A stretch of DNA of 64,000 nt from Narthecium ossifragum (taxonomy: Eukaryota; Streptophyta; Magnoliopsida; Dioscoreales; Nartheciaceae). Shown here piece by piece: positions 11,330 to 23,810 of the stretch. Both the position numbers and the translations under genes were made by a program. A model generated the notes under the pieces. That model was not told the origin of the DNA and did no database searches. It worked only from the letters and a program-made list of their open reading frames with translations. The stretch lies in the NCBI GenBank assembly GCA_963920575.1, contig OY986974.1, forward strand, positions 20,939,042 through 21,003,041. Reading direction: 5' to 3'. The stretch's first letter is position 1; every line of letters begins with the position of its first letter.

Positions 11330-12905
11330 TATGCATGGACAAAAGGCCCATCTGGCCCGGACGGCCCGGGTTTCCTTGTCCGGATCGGGTAATCAAATAT
11401 ACCCCCCGGCCCCTTAGGCTCCCGGGGCCGGGTCCTACTAAAGCCCTGGCCGGTTCTGGATCGGGCCGGGCCCAAGCATATGAGCCCGGTTTTTATATAA
11501 TTTATTTAATTATTTATTTTATATTTTAAAGACTTAAAAATTCATAAAACTTCTTTAAAAATCAGAAGAAAAAAAATACAGAAAATTTTCTTTATTCTCA
11601 ACATTAATATTCAAATACATTATATATTTAAGGGAGGTATTGCATCACAATAGGATGGGCACCTACCCACCTATAAAATCATTTGCACCTCTACCCTAAG
11701 TTCTGAAAACATAAATTACAAACTTAAAAATATATAAGTAAAATTGCATTCATACAGTCATGCTTCTACATCTAAATCTTCAAATTCTTCTATCATCATT
11801 TCTTCAGCTTGCAGGTCTTGAAGCCTCATCTGTGCAGCCTACCAATCCTTTAGGCATATCAAAGCTTTGACTGTCATTGGGTCCAAGCTACTTCTGTAGT
11901 CATCTAGCATACGTCCACTGAAATTGAATGCATTCTCGGAAGCTACGGTAGACATCTGAGCGGCTAGTATGTCTCATACTAGAATGGATAGAACAGGAAA
12001 CGCTATTGATCCTTGTACTCTCCACCATGCCACAATATCCAATTCACTGTCGGGTTCAACAACATATACGAGAGCATTGTAGTATCGTCGGCGCTCGGAT
12101 GTTACAGATCTTAATGGCACTCCGGAGTAGAATAAGTCATTAACCATGGCCGTCATCCCTACTGCATCCTTACCTTTTCTTGAACTCGAGCGAGATGAAG
12201 ATGTCGGTTGATTGGGTCTCGTTCCATACTTAGCATTGTACTCATTGAACAATGTTTCAAAGACACGCTGAATTTTTTAGAGATGAGCCATCATTTCATG
12301 ATCATTAGGAGAGTACATCACTTCAAAAAATTTCAGCAAACATGCATCCTTCATGTTAGGACTTACCAACATCCCGAAACCAAGAACATTGAGAATCGGT
12401 CTAAAGCTCTTATTAAATTTCATAAACATGCTATGGATCATGGTACCAAGGTAGAAGTCATTGGCATTATTAGAAAGAAATTTAAAAATGTAGTAAATGT
12501 GCTGACAACCAAGTGTTACAGTCGGACTATATGAAAGAGAAATGCCAACAGTTGCATTATAGAAGATTTTGAACATGCCTCATAAACTTTCTATAACAAT
12601 TCATTCATCATCGGTGATCAATCCTAAAGTAGCAGAAGAAGATGATCTACTAAGAGTATAGTCAACATGTTCATTCATGGCAACTCTATACTCCATAGCA
12701 TCATTTAGCATGCAATAGGTAGAGTTCCACATGGTTTTTACATCAATTTGAATCTTTTTAGGTTTCAGTCCATATCTCTTGTATATGGAAAAAAATTATC
12801 TAAATCTTGTATCAGAAGTTCTAATGTTGTAGGCAATATCTCTTACCTTTTGGATACTGTCTTTGATAGTCTCATATGGACAAGTGCAATTAATAATATC
12901 ATGAA
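11330..12905 (-). mobile_element. decayed hAT element (RICESLEEPER-like), 5' part lost
   Basis: The left end has the GC-rich subterminal sequence (CCCGGAC, GGGCCGGG repeats, 11343-11475) seen in the intact hAT at 23811. On the minus strand, pieces of transposase appear in order: WNSTYCMLNDAM (about 12710-12740), MFKIFYNATV to MMAHL (12277-12576) and a C-terminal block with DIVAWWRVQG (11974-12252). Frames change between pieces and there is at least one internal stop near 12795. The N-terminal BED finger and the right terminal repeat are missing; the fragment stops around 12905, where PMD-gene sequence begins. Confidence 0.8.
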
Positions 12906-13255
12906 CTACAAATTAGAATGTTATCGTCCAATAACAAAAGTTTACAAAGTAATCTCCGTGATGAGATATTTTGAGATATACGAGCAATTCTATCTCTAAG
13001 TTCTCGAAGACGTTGCTTGTTCTTCACAAGTTCCCCATTTAGCTCAACTTGATGCTCTTTTGAAGAGTCAGCTTCTAGAGCAATAATATATTCTTGAATC
13101 GTTTGTTTGCTTTTTTCGGTTACCTGATTACTCTCACGGACCAAATAATTCCTTTGAGTTGTGGTTAGAGCAATTTGAGACTCCAAGTCTTTGATTTGGT
13201 CCTTGAGTTTGGAAACGTCTGACTCTTTCTCACCGATAGTACTCGTATTTTCTAA

Positions 13256-13586
13256 GGGGGTGTTTGGTTGCTTGCATAAGCTAATACAGTGCATTGCTCA
13301 ATGCAGTGCATTGTATCTGCTAAAGCAATGCATTGTATTGCATTTGCTAATGCAATGTTGCATTAGCAAAAATAATCATTTTGGCTGTTTTTGCTAATGC
13401 AACATTTGAGGCTCTTTTTGCATTAACTGATGCATGTATCAGCTAATGCAGTGACCAACCAAACACCCTTTTGTATTAGCTGATGCATGCATCAGCTAAT
13501 GCAGTGGCCAACCAAACACTGGTATAGACCAAAATACTGCATTAGTTCATGCATGCATCAGCTAATACAAGCAACCAAACACCTCC
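13256..13586. mobile_element. Tourist-like MITE (PIF/Harbinger)
   Basis: Terminal inverted repeats GGGGGTGTTTGGTTGCTTG and its complement (one mismatch), flanked by the 3-bp target duplication TAA (13253-13255, 13587-13589). The interior is made of repeated TGCATTAGC and ATGCATGCATCAGCTAATG modules. It interrupts the coiled-coil part of the PMD pseudogene. Confidence 0.85.
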
Positions 13587-15963
13587 TAAGAGTTTCTCGA
13601 TATCTTTATCGACCATATTTCTGAGGTGAATTCGCCGCTCTCGGCGTTCCTCGACTCGAATCATCTCGTTGGTCAGATTCTTTCTTTCTGTATCTAAACT
13701 GTCAATCTTTAACTTTACACTCTAGATGTCGTCCATCTCACTAGACGTAAGACCTAATGATGCTTGGTCAGTAGCGAGGAAGACTGTTGTTGCTTTCTCA
13801 AGTCTATCGTAATCAGACTTAGTAAGATCTTCCCCTCGCACCTTGTTTAAGACAACTAAGCAATCTGCCAAGGCCCGCTGAATTTCATAATATTGGTCTC
13901 CTTGTGAGATTGTGGGTTCAATGATGGCTTTTTTCCTAGCTTTTTCTGTCCTCCATAATTCAGAAAGTTCTTGAACAACGATGGCCAGTTGAGCAATATC
14001 GACCTAAATCATTGAATAATTAGAATTCATGATCGATAAGATGATCATACATGTATATATCGAGTTTAATGATTTGTACCTCATCCGAAGTAGAGATGGA
14101 TGGACCTAAAAGTTGAGGAAGAACAAAGGATGTCGGTGTCATGGCAGTGGGAGAAACTATCAGAGTGTTCTCGGTCATCGTCACCGTTGGCACTTCAGAA
14201 GTTGGTACTGACACAACAGTTGGTGTATATGTTATCAATGTACTGAGGGGTATAAGAGCATCTAGCTCAGCAGAAATGGTCGATGGTGCTGGAATAGATG
14301 ATCTCTCGGCCATAGAATGAGAGACCGGTGTATCAGAGGAAGGGGCAGTGGTTCCTGTGATAGATAGCAATACACTTTTTCTAAGGTTTTGTAAAAGGTT
14401 ATATTGACCTTGAGTGAGCAGTTCACCAGTCGGTGACAAACCTGGTGTTGATGGGACCATGTTTAAAACATCATAAAGGTCCTCATCATCCCCAATTGTT
14501 CCTTCAGCCTCTTCACTATGTTTAGAGGATTGGTCGGTGAATTGTTGTCTCTTTGAGCCATGTAAGGAGAGAGATGAGAAAAGGTCGTTAAATCAGCCAT
14601 GAAGGAAGAATAAATATACTTCAGTTTCCTTTTGAGTGAGGCGTTTCATTTTCCTCTGGGAACGTACTTTTTCCCTATGCTGAAGGAGGTCGATCGTCAT
14701 CCTTTTTTTCTAGATGAGTCTCTTCAACTGGATTAGGAGCAGTTGGAAGATTTTTCTCAACCTCCAGGGGAGCAATTACGTCGACCAAGCTGGAGGGGTC
14801 TTTAGAGGCAAAACTGGGGGAGGTGTATGCACTGGAAGGAGTAGAAGAACTTGATGTTACTTCTATTGTCACCCTAGAAATGTAGAAATATCAAGTGTGA
14901 ATCAAAGAGGATGACAATGACAAGTAAAATAAATGAATATGCTCACTTGTCGGCTGGAGGAGACTACCCACTTGGCTGGCTATCGGGGGATTCATCGTCC
15001 TCTTCCATCACAGAGGATGAGTGAGTTTGCTTCTCGGATTCTTCAGTAAATGGCCTCTCGGCCAACGGTGATGGCCCCGATTCACTTGTGGTCATTCTTC
15101 GTTTCTTCTGGGATGAAATATCTCCGGTAGGTTTTCTCCCACGCTTCTTTTTAGGCGACTTTTCGCCATCGCCATTAGAACCTATCGATCATATTATCGA
15201 TCAGAGCATGGTGAGATAGAATATTTTAAGGAAGAAGACATGAAAAGTTACATTTTCTTCTTCTGTTTTCTGGCCTATTGTCCAAATCGGATTGGTCAGG
15301 CCCGTCTTTCCTTCGTCCTAGCTTCTTTGGAGGGACAAAATTTTCAAAAATAGTATTTTTGTCGTGAGAAAATAGTCACGCTTTAATTTGAAATGTTTGC
15401 AAAGAATAACGTCTCTTTTCTCTGCGCAGAGGACTCAGTCAATGTTGTGGAAACTACATCGTCCTTTGGCAACTATACTGAAGCTGAAAAACAGAGGCAC
15501 TGGCCAACCTTGCTTCAAACCAAATTGGCGGGCGAGAAAATTTGGAGCATATAATTCTACTACGCATTTATTGTTGGCTCTACCTCAAACCATATCAAAC
15601 TGTAGGTCCCAGCCGACAAGGAAATGAGCCCAGGCCAATCTTTTGTCTTCATCGTCGAAGTTTGTAGACAAATCGAGCAATGGACGAATAAAGGATGGAT
15701 GGGAATCAAGGTGAAAAGGCTGATAAGAAGAGAAGTCTGACAAAGTATAGAAGTAATCAAAAACTTGACGGAAAGATTTGGGGATGGACGATGAGGAAAG
15801 ATATAAATGGCCTTGAGTTCTAGCCGATGAGGATGATGGTGGCTGGTGAAGTCCAGGAAAATATGCTCTAAGCCTAGTTGGACAATCCAAAACGGACCAA
15901 AACCAGTGAGACTTCCACCTTCTCTCAATTGATCGAGGGTAAGATGAATTCCTCTATAAACGG

Positions 15964-17479
15964 TGTTGACACTGATTTTAGCTAAGGCTAAAATTAGTGA
16001 TATTCATGAAATATCTTGGCCAAGTACATATCCCTCAAAATCACATATGACCATGTGCCCTCTACATATCCCTGGCTTTGATGGCATCCTACATAAATCA
16101 GGAACTAAAGGGCATTTTTGTAATTTTTACCCCTAGGGGTCCTTTTTGGAATTTGGGCTAAAATATAAGCCTAAACTTCCTGCCTATGCTATGATAGCCC
16201 TACACAACTTCGACGACACCCTACATAAGCCGAATGAGTGCGGGGGCATTATCGTAATTTCCCCCATATTAAGGGATCCCTCTCCCCTAACACACCTAAT
16301 TCGTCCTATATGGTTTTGATGGCATCCTACATAAACCACAAGCATCAAGGGTGTTTCGGTAATTTCCGTCCCCAAGGGCATTTTGGTCATTTAACATCTT
16401 CAGGGGTGTAATGGCCTAACCCAAGGGTATTTTGGTCATTTTACATCTCCAAAGATGTAATAGTCCAAAACATGCATATTGCCCCTCCCACCTAACACAA
16501 GGGTACTTTGGTCCAAAATAAGTATTGGCCGATGGAGGGGTAGTTTGGTCATTTGCACATCACCCTTGACCAAGGACATTTTGGTAAATTCACGAAATAT
16601 CCAAAATTCCAACAGATATTCGAAATTCAAACAAATATCCAAATTCAAACATATTCGAACACACATGTTCGAAATTCAAACATGCACTTTGAATTCAAAT
16701 AAAGGATTCAAAGGAGAAGGAGAAGAAATCTCTCCAACTCCCGGATAGGATCTCCTGGGAACAACCTCAACACCCAGATACGATCCCCGGAACAACTTAC
16801 GTATCTCTCAGATACGATCTCCCCGGATACGCTCCTAACGCCCTAACTCCCGAGATACGGCAGGTTGCTTTCAAAATTCAAAGCGCCCGCCAGGAGTTCT
16901 AGCCCCTCGCCTATAAATAGAGAGGGGAGGGGGGGCTTATTGGCTCTCTGGTCTCTCTTGGCTCTCTTGGTTGGCTTCTCTGGCTCTTGGCTCTTCTTTG
17001 GCTTCTGAGAGACCTTGGAGATCGTACAGACACCTTGCCGGACTCTCCAGATACAAGATACATAGGAGAAAGCTCCTCAACGTTGAAGGCCAAAAGCTGT
17101 AGATCCAGAGGAAAAGCAGAAGGCGCCGGCGTAAAAGAGGGAAGGCTCACCAACCTGAGGACCCTGTGCCAAATCTAAGGTAGAAGACAGGAGCGCCTGC
17201 ATTGGTAACGAAGGTGAGGGTCGGAGGCTCTGCCTCCACCCAATATCCTTCGATATATTCTTTTCTATGTCTTTTATTAACTTATTTTATATTAATGTAA
17301 CGGGACTTTAGATCCCGAGTCCTTAATCAGGGGTTTTCCCTAAATGGATGTAATTAACGGGTTGTTAGTCTGGCCTCCTGGGAGTGTCGTGTCCACATAT
17401 CACCCATATAATCAAAATATTTGTCGCAATGAAATCAAATCTCATTCCCCCGAGATGCCTCCAGATTTCTTGTCGTACA
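15964..17479 (+). mobile_element. solo LTR C within the PMD pseudogene
   Basis: TGTTGACACTG...TCGTACA flanked by the 5-bp target duplication AACGG (15959-15963, 17480-17484). Removing it and one target copy joins the PMD frame exactly (…SSFILSTV then YRGIHLTLDQ). A TATA box, TATAAATAG, lies at 16912-16920. Upstream are degenerate repeats (GGCATCCTACATAAA, TTTTGGTCATTT and ATTCGAAATTCAAACA modules). No internal domain; superfamily not determined. Confidence 0.8.
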
Positions 17480-18329
17480 AACGGTCGACAAAATAAAGGA
17501 AGAAAGAGAAAGGAATTGCCTGCCTGAAACAATTTCTTGGGCTAATTTAATATAACCTTTAACAGGTTTCTTGGCATGGAGACAGAGAACAAACTTACAA
17601 AGCCAATAATAGATAAAGGCCAAATGTTCTCGAGCATTGGGAAGATCATCGGTTTCTTGCACCTTTGCGTAAGTGTTAATGAAAACACCGTAGTTCTTAT
17701 CAGTGTCAAAAACTGTGCCGCGCTGATGAGGAAGCTCCATATGTTGGCCGATACAAGTGCTCCGAGCAGAGAGAGGCCGGTCAAAAGAGAGATGTCCAAC
17801 AAAGTGATGGTGAGGGTGCTAAAAGGGAAAACAAAATTGTTGTATTCTGTCGACAAAAAGTGATGGTGAGGGTGCCAAAAGAGAAATGATGACATAAGCA
17901 AGTTGGGCTCTTGAGCAGGGATCCTAGTGCTCAAATCTACAAAATCTAATATACTAGCATCTGAAAAAACTTTCCTTGATTCAGGATGGCCGATCATCCT
18001 GTTATACCACTCGACGAATTTATCATCAATCAAGGCCAGGGAGTAATAGGGTTTTTGGAGGAGAGAGTTGAGAGATTGAGGTCTTGAGAAAAAGGCAAAT
18101 CGCCAGAAAGAGGGAACGAAATGAAAATAGCCATGTTTTTGGGTGAAAGAGAAGGATATTGTTCAGGAACAAAGAAAGGGCCAAGAAGGAAGGACTTGGA
18201 ATCCAAAGCCCCATCTCGGGCTAGATATGAGCCTCGTGCCTCATCCGATCGTAGCATCTCATTGAAAGCCGCAAAAGCCAAGCTTACTTCCTTCTCGACA
18301 ACTTCGTCGGCTTTAAGTTCACGACCCAT

Positions 18330-18784
18330 GATGATGAACAGTGGATTGTTTACTTGTGAAAGGAGGAAGAAAACCTCAGCGTCGTCGCGGGAGCAAATGG
18401 AGAAATAAAACCCTAAGGGTTAGAAGAAGAAGATAGCCATAGTAAAGTTCTTTTTGAGCCAAGAACTATGGTTAAATAGGAAAGAGAGTGTCATGTTTAG
18501 TACGGCGCATTAAATGTGATATTCGAGGAGATATTGATAGAGAACGACGCAGTGGTGCGATTTCCCAAAGAAAGATAATGATTAGTCTTTAAAAAAATAA
18601 CAAAAAAATGGTCAAATCACGTCAGATGCGGTCACCTCGTCATTAATAACTTCCTCGATCACCGCATGGAGGACAAAATGCTAGCCAAAATAATGACTAA
18701 TGTATATTGATCAATCAATGACTGACACGTAGTCATAATTAATATGATCGATGATCGAGATGACCGATGGGTTAGTGTATGGTG
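18330..18784. other. 5' flank of the PMD pseudogene
   Basis: No coding potential. On the minus strand a TATA-like CTATTTAACC is near 18470, about 140 bp before the PMD start. The sequence is cut by the Copia insertion whose target copy ATATG is at 18785-18789; the interrupted sequence resumes at 27921. Confidence 0.4.
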
Positions 18785-18789
18785 ATATG

Positions 18790-19689
18790 TGAAATTAAAT
18801 AGACCCCATAGATTACCAGAAATACGTAGAAGCAGATATATGAAATAAATCAATCATGCATAAGAAAGAAGACACACGATTTTTAACGTGAAAAAACCCT
18901 CACGGGAAAAAACCACGGGTCCAACGCAGGACCAGGCGAAACCAATCCACTAAAAACAAGAGTACCGTGTACACAAGTTAACACGACTCACTGTACTGAC
19001 TCCTCAGATACACGCCGTCGTCCCCACACTTGCTCGGCTCCTTGAATCACGGTCCGCAACTCTTTTTTTCTTCGTACCTTCTCACGCTGCTTCCTTACAC
19101 CTCAATATCGTTATCACCCATGTAACCGCCCAGTCCTGCCCAGCAACGCTCTCTCTCCACTCTATCTTTTCACTTAATCATCTCCGTCACTTTTTCCATC
19201 GTTAATGCCATGTTCATTAATGCACTCTCATTAATGCCCTCTCATTAATGCTACTCTTCTCCTTTTCCTTTCTCTGATCACCAAGCAGCTGAGTGTCGCC
19301 CTCCTCTTCTCTAGCGTATCAGCAAAGCAATGCCCTCATCTTCTTCCGCTCGCTGCCGCTCTTCTCTTTTTCTCCCTAATTCCTCATTTTCACCGAGAGC
19401 ACGTCACACCGCGCCGCCGTCTCATCTATCTCTTTTCCCTGTTTTTCCGTGGCCGCAAACACCAATTCTGTCATCCTCTCCATATGAGCAGCTAGGGCAT
19501 CCTCCTTTAACCATCCGATCATCTTTCTTTCCAATCAAACGACAGTGATTAACTTGACCCGATTAGCATGTAATTGATCCAAATTTACCTCAATTAGTCT
19601 TGTATGAACCATAATACAAATCAAATTAATTTCAAAATTAAATCAACAAAATTACCAATAAATATGGAATCTAGACATGATTCCTTACA
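18790..19689 (-). repeat. 3' LTR of the gag-only Copia
   Basis: Direct repeat of 23100-23810 plus 27719-27915. On the minus strand it begins TGTAAGGAATCATG and ends GGGGTCTATTTAATTTCA. Confidence 0.95.
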
Positions 19690-19963
19690 ATCTCCCCCTT
19701 TGACAATTTCGTGACAAAACCATAAAACTAGATACAAAACACCTTAATATGGTTCAATACAAGAACTAATATGAACATGTCACCTGCACATGCAGCACAC
19801 AAGAATACCCGTGAAATGCACTGTGAAGATAAAATCAATTAAACATAGTATATATATTAGCTCCCCCTCAAGTCAGCAACATTAAGCATAATATATATAT
19901 CCAGCTCCCCCTCAAATCAGCAACATCAACATTAAGCATAATATATATATTCAACTCCCCCTC
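19690..19963 (-). repeat. repeated polypurine tracts before the 3' LTR
   Basis: Read on the minus strand, the functional position next to the LTR has AAAGGGGGAGAT. Three further tracts, TTGAGGGGGAG, sit at 19861-19871, 19905-19915 and 19955-19965 in imperfect repeats of about 45-50 bp that also carry ATTAAGCATAATATATATAT. They could act as extra plus-strand primers. Confidence 0.8.
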
Positions 19964-20930
19964 AAATCAGCAACATATACCACGATATACTACTCCCCTT
20001 TTTGTCACAGATTGACCAAAGGGGCACAAGAAATAATAAAAGGAAGGGAAACTGGGGGATAAAATCCAGCACAGAAGACAGAAATGACGCAGAATAGTCC
20101 AAATCATGAGAGTTGCTAAATGGACATAGAAAAAAATAGAATTCTCTTGAGTACAAGCCTTGTATGCAGTAAGAATAAACATTGCCTCAACCAAATACTG
20201 AATCACTTTTCAATCATCACATACATAGGACAAAATACTCAGAAAATTGATACATATAGTGGACAACCAGTCATGAGTGTGTGTGTGTGATTTTCAAATA
20301 CATAATGCAATGTCCACAACTACTTGAAAAATAAAAACTCGGGTTATCGACCAGGGGATTGTAAGTAGATTATGGAGACCTCGACTAATAAAGACTCTAA
20401 ACTCAAGCCAGAACCCTTCATGATCAGTGTAAAAGGCCCCAATAGCCTTGTGACGGCTTCACTCATGGGGAGGCAGCCTTCTCCCTTTTTTTTTCTTTTT
20501 TTTTGCCTTTTTTTTTTTTGAATAACAAGTGAAGTGATCATTGCACAATCACACAATGGGAAGCTTCGCTCTCATTTCCCGGCAGCCTTTTCCATACACA
20601 AATAGGGTTAGCCTTAACACATAACATTAGGGGCTTGTCTTGAGATTATCACACCTAAGAGTTTCAGTTTCCATAAAATGTGAACATAATAGGGCGGATG
20701 ATTGAGAATGATACAAGGAGGGTAACCCGGTTTTCTATACTCAAAGTTGTGAGCAAGGCACCACATACAAAAGTTGTGCACTGGATTAAAAATCATGAAC
20801 TGAAAGTCTAGAAAATAAGTATCAAAATTCGAGTACCACCACATGACCATCAATTCTACGCACATCTATTCTAAAGATGACAAAAAGTATCCAGATATAA
20901 GGTATGTTTATCATTTATGCAATCACGGAC

Positions 20931-20933
<3 letters not shown>

Positions 20934-20961
<28 letters not shown>
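20934..20961. repeat. (TA)n microsatellite
   Basis: About 14 uninterrupted TA units inside the 3' non-coding part of the gag-only Copia. Confidence 0.95.
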
Positions 20962-20962
<1 letters not shown>

Positions 20963-21065
20963 CTCGTAAAGCAAACTACACACGAAACACAAAAAAAACA
21001 AAAAATAGCATAGACTGGACAAATATAAGCATTAATACAGCCTAGTCTATGGCCAGATGAGGACA

Positions 21066-23016
21066 TCAATCAATGAGAGACACCCCCTGAGCGGTCCTAC
21101 AGACACCAGGGGTATGTATGATAGAATTAGATATTGAGCCTCTCAAATCACTCTTCCTAACCCAAATTGACCTCGTTTTCGTAGGTTTCACGTAACTAAT
21201 ATAGTTACGCATAACAGGCATGCAGAAATAATTTGAATTAGAAGTAATAGGAAACCGGTTATTAAAGTACTGAGTTTGCCTCATAGGCACATGCTTGGTG
21301 AAATTCATAGAAGTAGGAAACCCAATAAGCTTATAACACAAAGGCCTAATGTGTCCTACTTTACCACAAAAATGACAAGTAAGAAATTTTCTTTTAGGCA
21401 TAGCAAGAGAAGAAACACTCATAATAGGTAAAGTATTTTCAACTCTAATAAACTTAACTGTGGGGGAGTTTAGTTTACCTTTGCCTCTAGAATTAGGGGA
21501 CTCACCAACATAGCCCAATCCAAATTTTGCAGGGATGGTCCTTTGAGCTCCCAATATTTCATCCAATTTTTGTGTACCTGCATTCATCTTCTCGACCAAT
21601 TGATTAGAAGCATTGAGTTTTTCTTCAGAAGATTTAACTTTATCAACTAGGTCAGTTATTGACACTTCAGAATCATGCAAGTCTTTTCGGCATTTTTCAA
21701 GTTCAACTTGAAGAGAGTCATTTTCAGATTTTGCTTTAGTCAACTCAAGTTCAATAACAACTCGTTCTTTGTCAGAAACTTTAAGCATCCTTTTCAATTC
21801 AGATCTAGATTTCTTCAACTCATCATACTTGTCAGCCAAGTCATTGTAAGCATTATTGACTTTTCTATACATTGCAGGAATAGTCTCAACATGTTTATCA
21901 GTTAAATCATCATCAGACTCAGAATCATGTCATCAATAGAACAATAAGCATTATTAATAATAGCAGGAAAAGCAATAAAATTATTCGAATCATCATACTC
22001 ATATTCATCCTCATTAGAGTCAGAAGAATCAGTGTCATCCCTAATCACTTTCAAAACTTTACCTCTTTTGTCATTGTTCTAGTATCATTTTTACTATGAC
22101 AGTCCTTAGCAATGTGCCCTATGCCATAACACTCATAGCACCTCACTGTCTTAGCACGAGATTTCCTTTCAAACTTTCTATCAGTTTTTCTATCATTAGA
22201 GCTTTTAGAAAATTCTCTACTGTTCTTGCCTTGATCTAGCACTAAGGTTTTTAGATTTTTCTTTCTCATAATTTCCTTAAGACGCTTGGTCAACACAACC
22301 ATCTCCTCAAAATCACTAGAGTCACTGTCAGAATCTCTATTAACCTTTAAAGCGATATTTTTCTGTTTCCTTGGACGCTCAAAGGTAGTTTCATAAGTCT
22401 GTAATGCACCAACTAGATCATCAACATCAGTATTGTCAATATCCCTACTTTCCTCAATAGCAGTAACTTTAGGCCTAAATCTTTTAGGCAGAAATCTCAA
22501 AATTTTCCTAACAATTTTGGATTTTGACATAGGTTTACCAAGATTATGACAAGAGTTAACAATATCACTCAACTTAGCATAAAATTGATCAAAAAATTCA
22601 TGCTCATCCATACGCAGAAGTTCAAAAGAAGTAATAAGACGCTGAAGCTTAACAATTTTAACCGAAGAGGTACCCTCATGGGTAACTTCAAGTATGCGCC
22701 ATGCATCCCTAGCAACAGTACAGGTGGAAACTCTCCTAAACTCGTCAACAGTCAGAGCACTATGAATAGCATTCATTGCTTTATTATTCCATCCACTCTC
22801 TTCTAATTCCTTCTTATCCCAGGAAGTAAAAGGTTTAGGTCTAGTCACATCATCTATAGTAATAATAGGATGAGTCCAGCCTGACACAACAGACATCCAA
22901 ACTTTATCATCAAGAGATTTTAGAAAGATGGTCATACGTGTTTTCCAATAGGCATAATTAGAGCCATCAAATAAAGATGGTCTACCAAAAGAACCTCCTT
23001 TTCGGGGTAAATCCAT
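21066..23016 (-). pseudogene. Copia gag with two zinc knuckles, frameshifted
   Basis: Structural protein of the gag-only Copia. The first frame (23016-22051, 321 aa) starts MDLPRKGGSFGRPS, has the UBN2-type core (YAYWKTRMTIFLKS, DAWRILEVTHEG) and a zinc knuckle CYECYGIGHIAKDC. After a frame break near 21910-22050 the second frame (21872-21066, 268 aa) is a coiled coil followed by a second knuckle, CHFCGKVGHIRPLC. Then comes IWVRKSDLRG, the point where SIRE-type polyproteins lead into the protease; here it runs instead into an unrelated short tail and stops. The start is the first ATG downstream of the PBS. The frame break may be a late mutation. Confidence 0.85.
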
Positions 23017-23085
23017 GGGTGCTATATGGCGCTAGGATCACTTTCTGTCTTCTAGCTTTAAAGTCTAGCAATTATAGAAAGTACT

Positions 23086-23097
23086 GCTCTGATACCA
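23086..23097 (-). other. primer-binding site of the gag-only Copia
   Basis: Minus-strand TGGTATCAGAGC, the standard initiator tRNA-Met site of plant Copia elements, two bases inside the 5' LTR border. Confidence 0.95.
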
Positions 23098-23810
23098 ATT
23101 GAAATTAAATAGACCCCACAGATTACCAGAAATACGCGGAAGCAGATATATGAAATAAATCAATCATGCACAAGAAAGAAGACACACGATTTTTAATGTG
23201 GAAAAACCCTCACAGAAAAAAATCACGGGTCCAACGCAGGACCAGGCGAAACCAATCCACTAAAAGCAAGAGTACCGTGTACACAAGTTAACACGACTCA
23301 CTGTACTGACTCCTCAGATACACGTCGTCGTCCCCACACTTGCTCGACTTCTTGAATCACGGTACGCAACTCTTCGTTTCTTCGTACCTTCTCACGCTGC
23401 TTCCTTGCACCTCAATATCGTTATCACCCACGTAACCGCCCAGTCCTGCCCAGCAACGCTCTCTCTCCACTCTATCTTTTCACTTAATCATCTCCGTCAC
23501 TTTTTCCATCATTAATGCCATGCTCATTAATGCACTCTCATTAATGCCCTCTCATTAATGCTACTCTTCTCCTTTTCCTTTCTCTGATCACCAAGCAGCC
23601 GAGTGTCGCCCTCCTCTTCTCTAGCGTATCAGCAAAGCAATGCCCTCATCTTCTTCCGCTCGCTGCCGCTCTTCTCTTTTTCTCCCTTAATTCCTCATTT
23701 TCACCGAGAGCACGTCACACCGCGGCCGCCGTCTCATCTATCTCTTTTCCCTGTTTTTCCGTGGCCGCAAACACCAATTCTGTCATCCTCTCTGTATGAG
23801 CAGCTAGGGC

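Larger units (their letters stand above)
12906..18329 (-). pseudogene. plant mobile domain (aminotransferase-like) gene, broken
   Basis: Minus-strand pieces match PMD proteins, a plant family derived from or carried by transposons. From the 5' end: an N-terminal segment starting MGRELKADEVVEKE (18329 down to about 18050); the core with FLFWHPHHHF, FPFSTLTITLLD and LLTGLSLLGA (17542-18033); YWLCKFVLCLHAKKPVKGYI (17435-17740); and REGGSLTGFGPFWIVQLGLE (15560-15950). A Ser/Thr/Pro-rich tail (14020-14872) and a coiled coil (12920-13250, then about 13590-13980) follow. Frameshifts separate the N-terminus from the core and split the core. A solo LTR lies at 15964-17479 and a MITE at 13256-13586. 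PMD proteins act in silencing and development in some plants; this copy looks like a dead transposon-associated one. Confidence 0.75.

Noticed and set aside
12208..12534. 108-codon plus-strand ORF
   Set aside because: Antisense shadow of the decayed hAT transposase.
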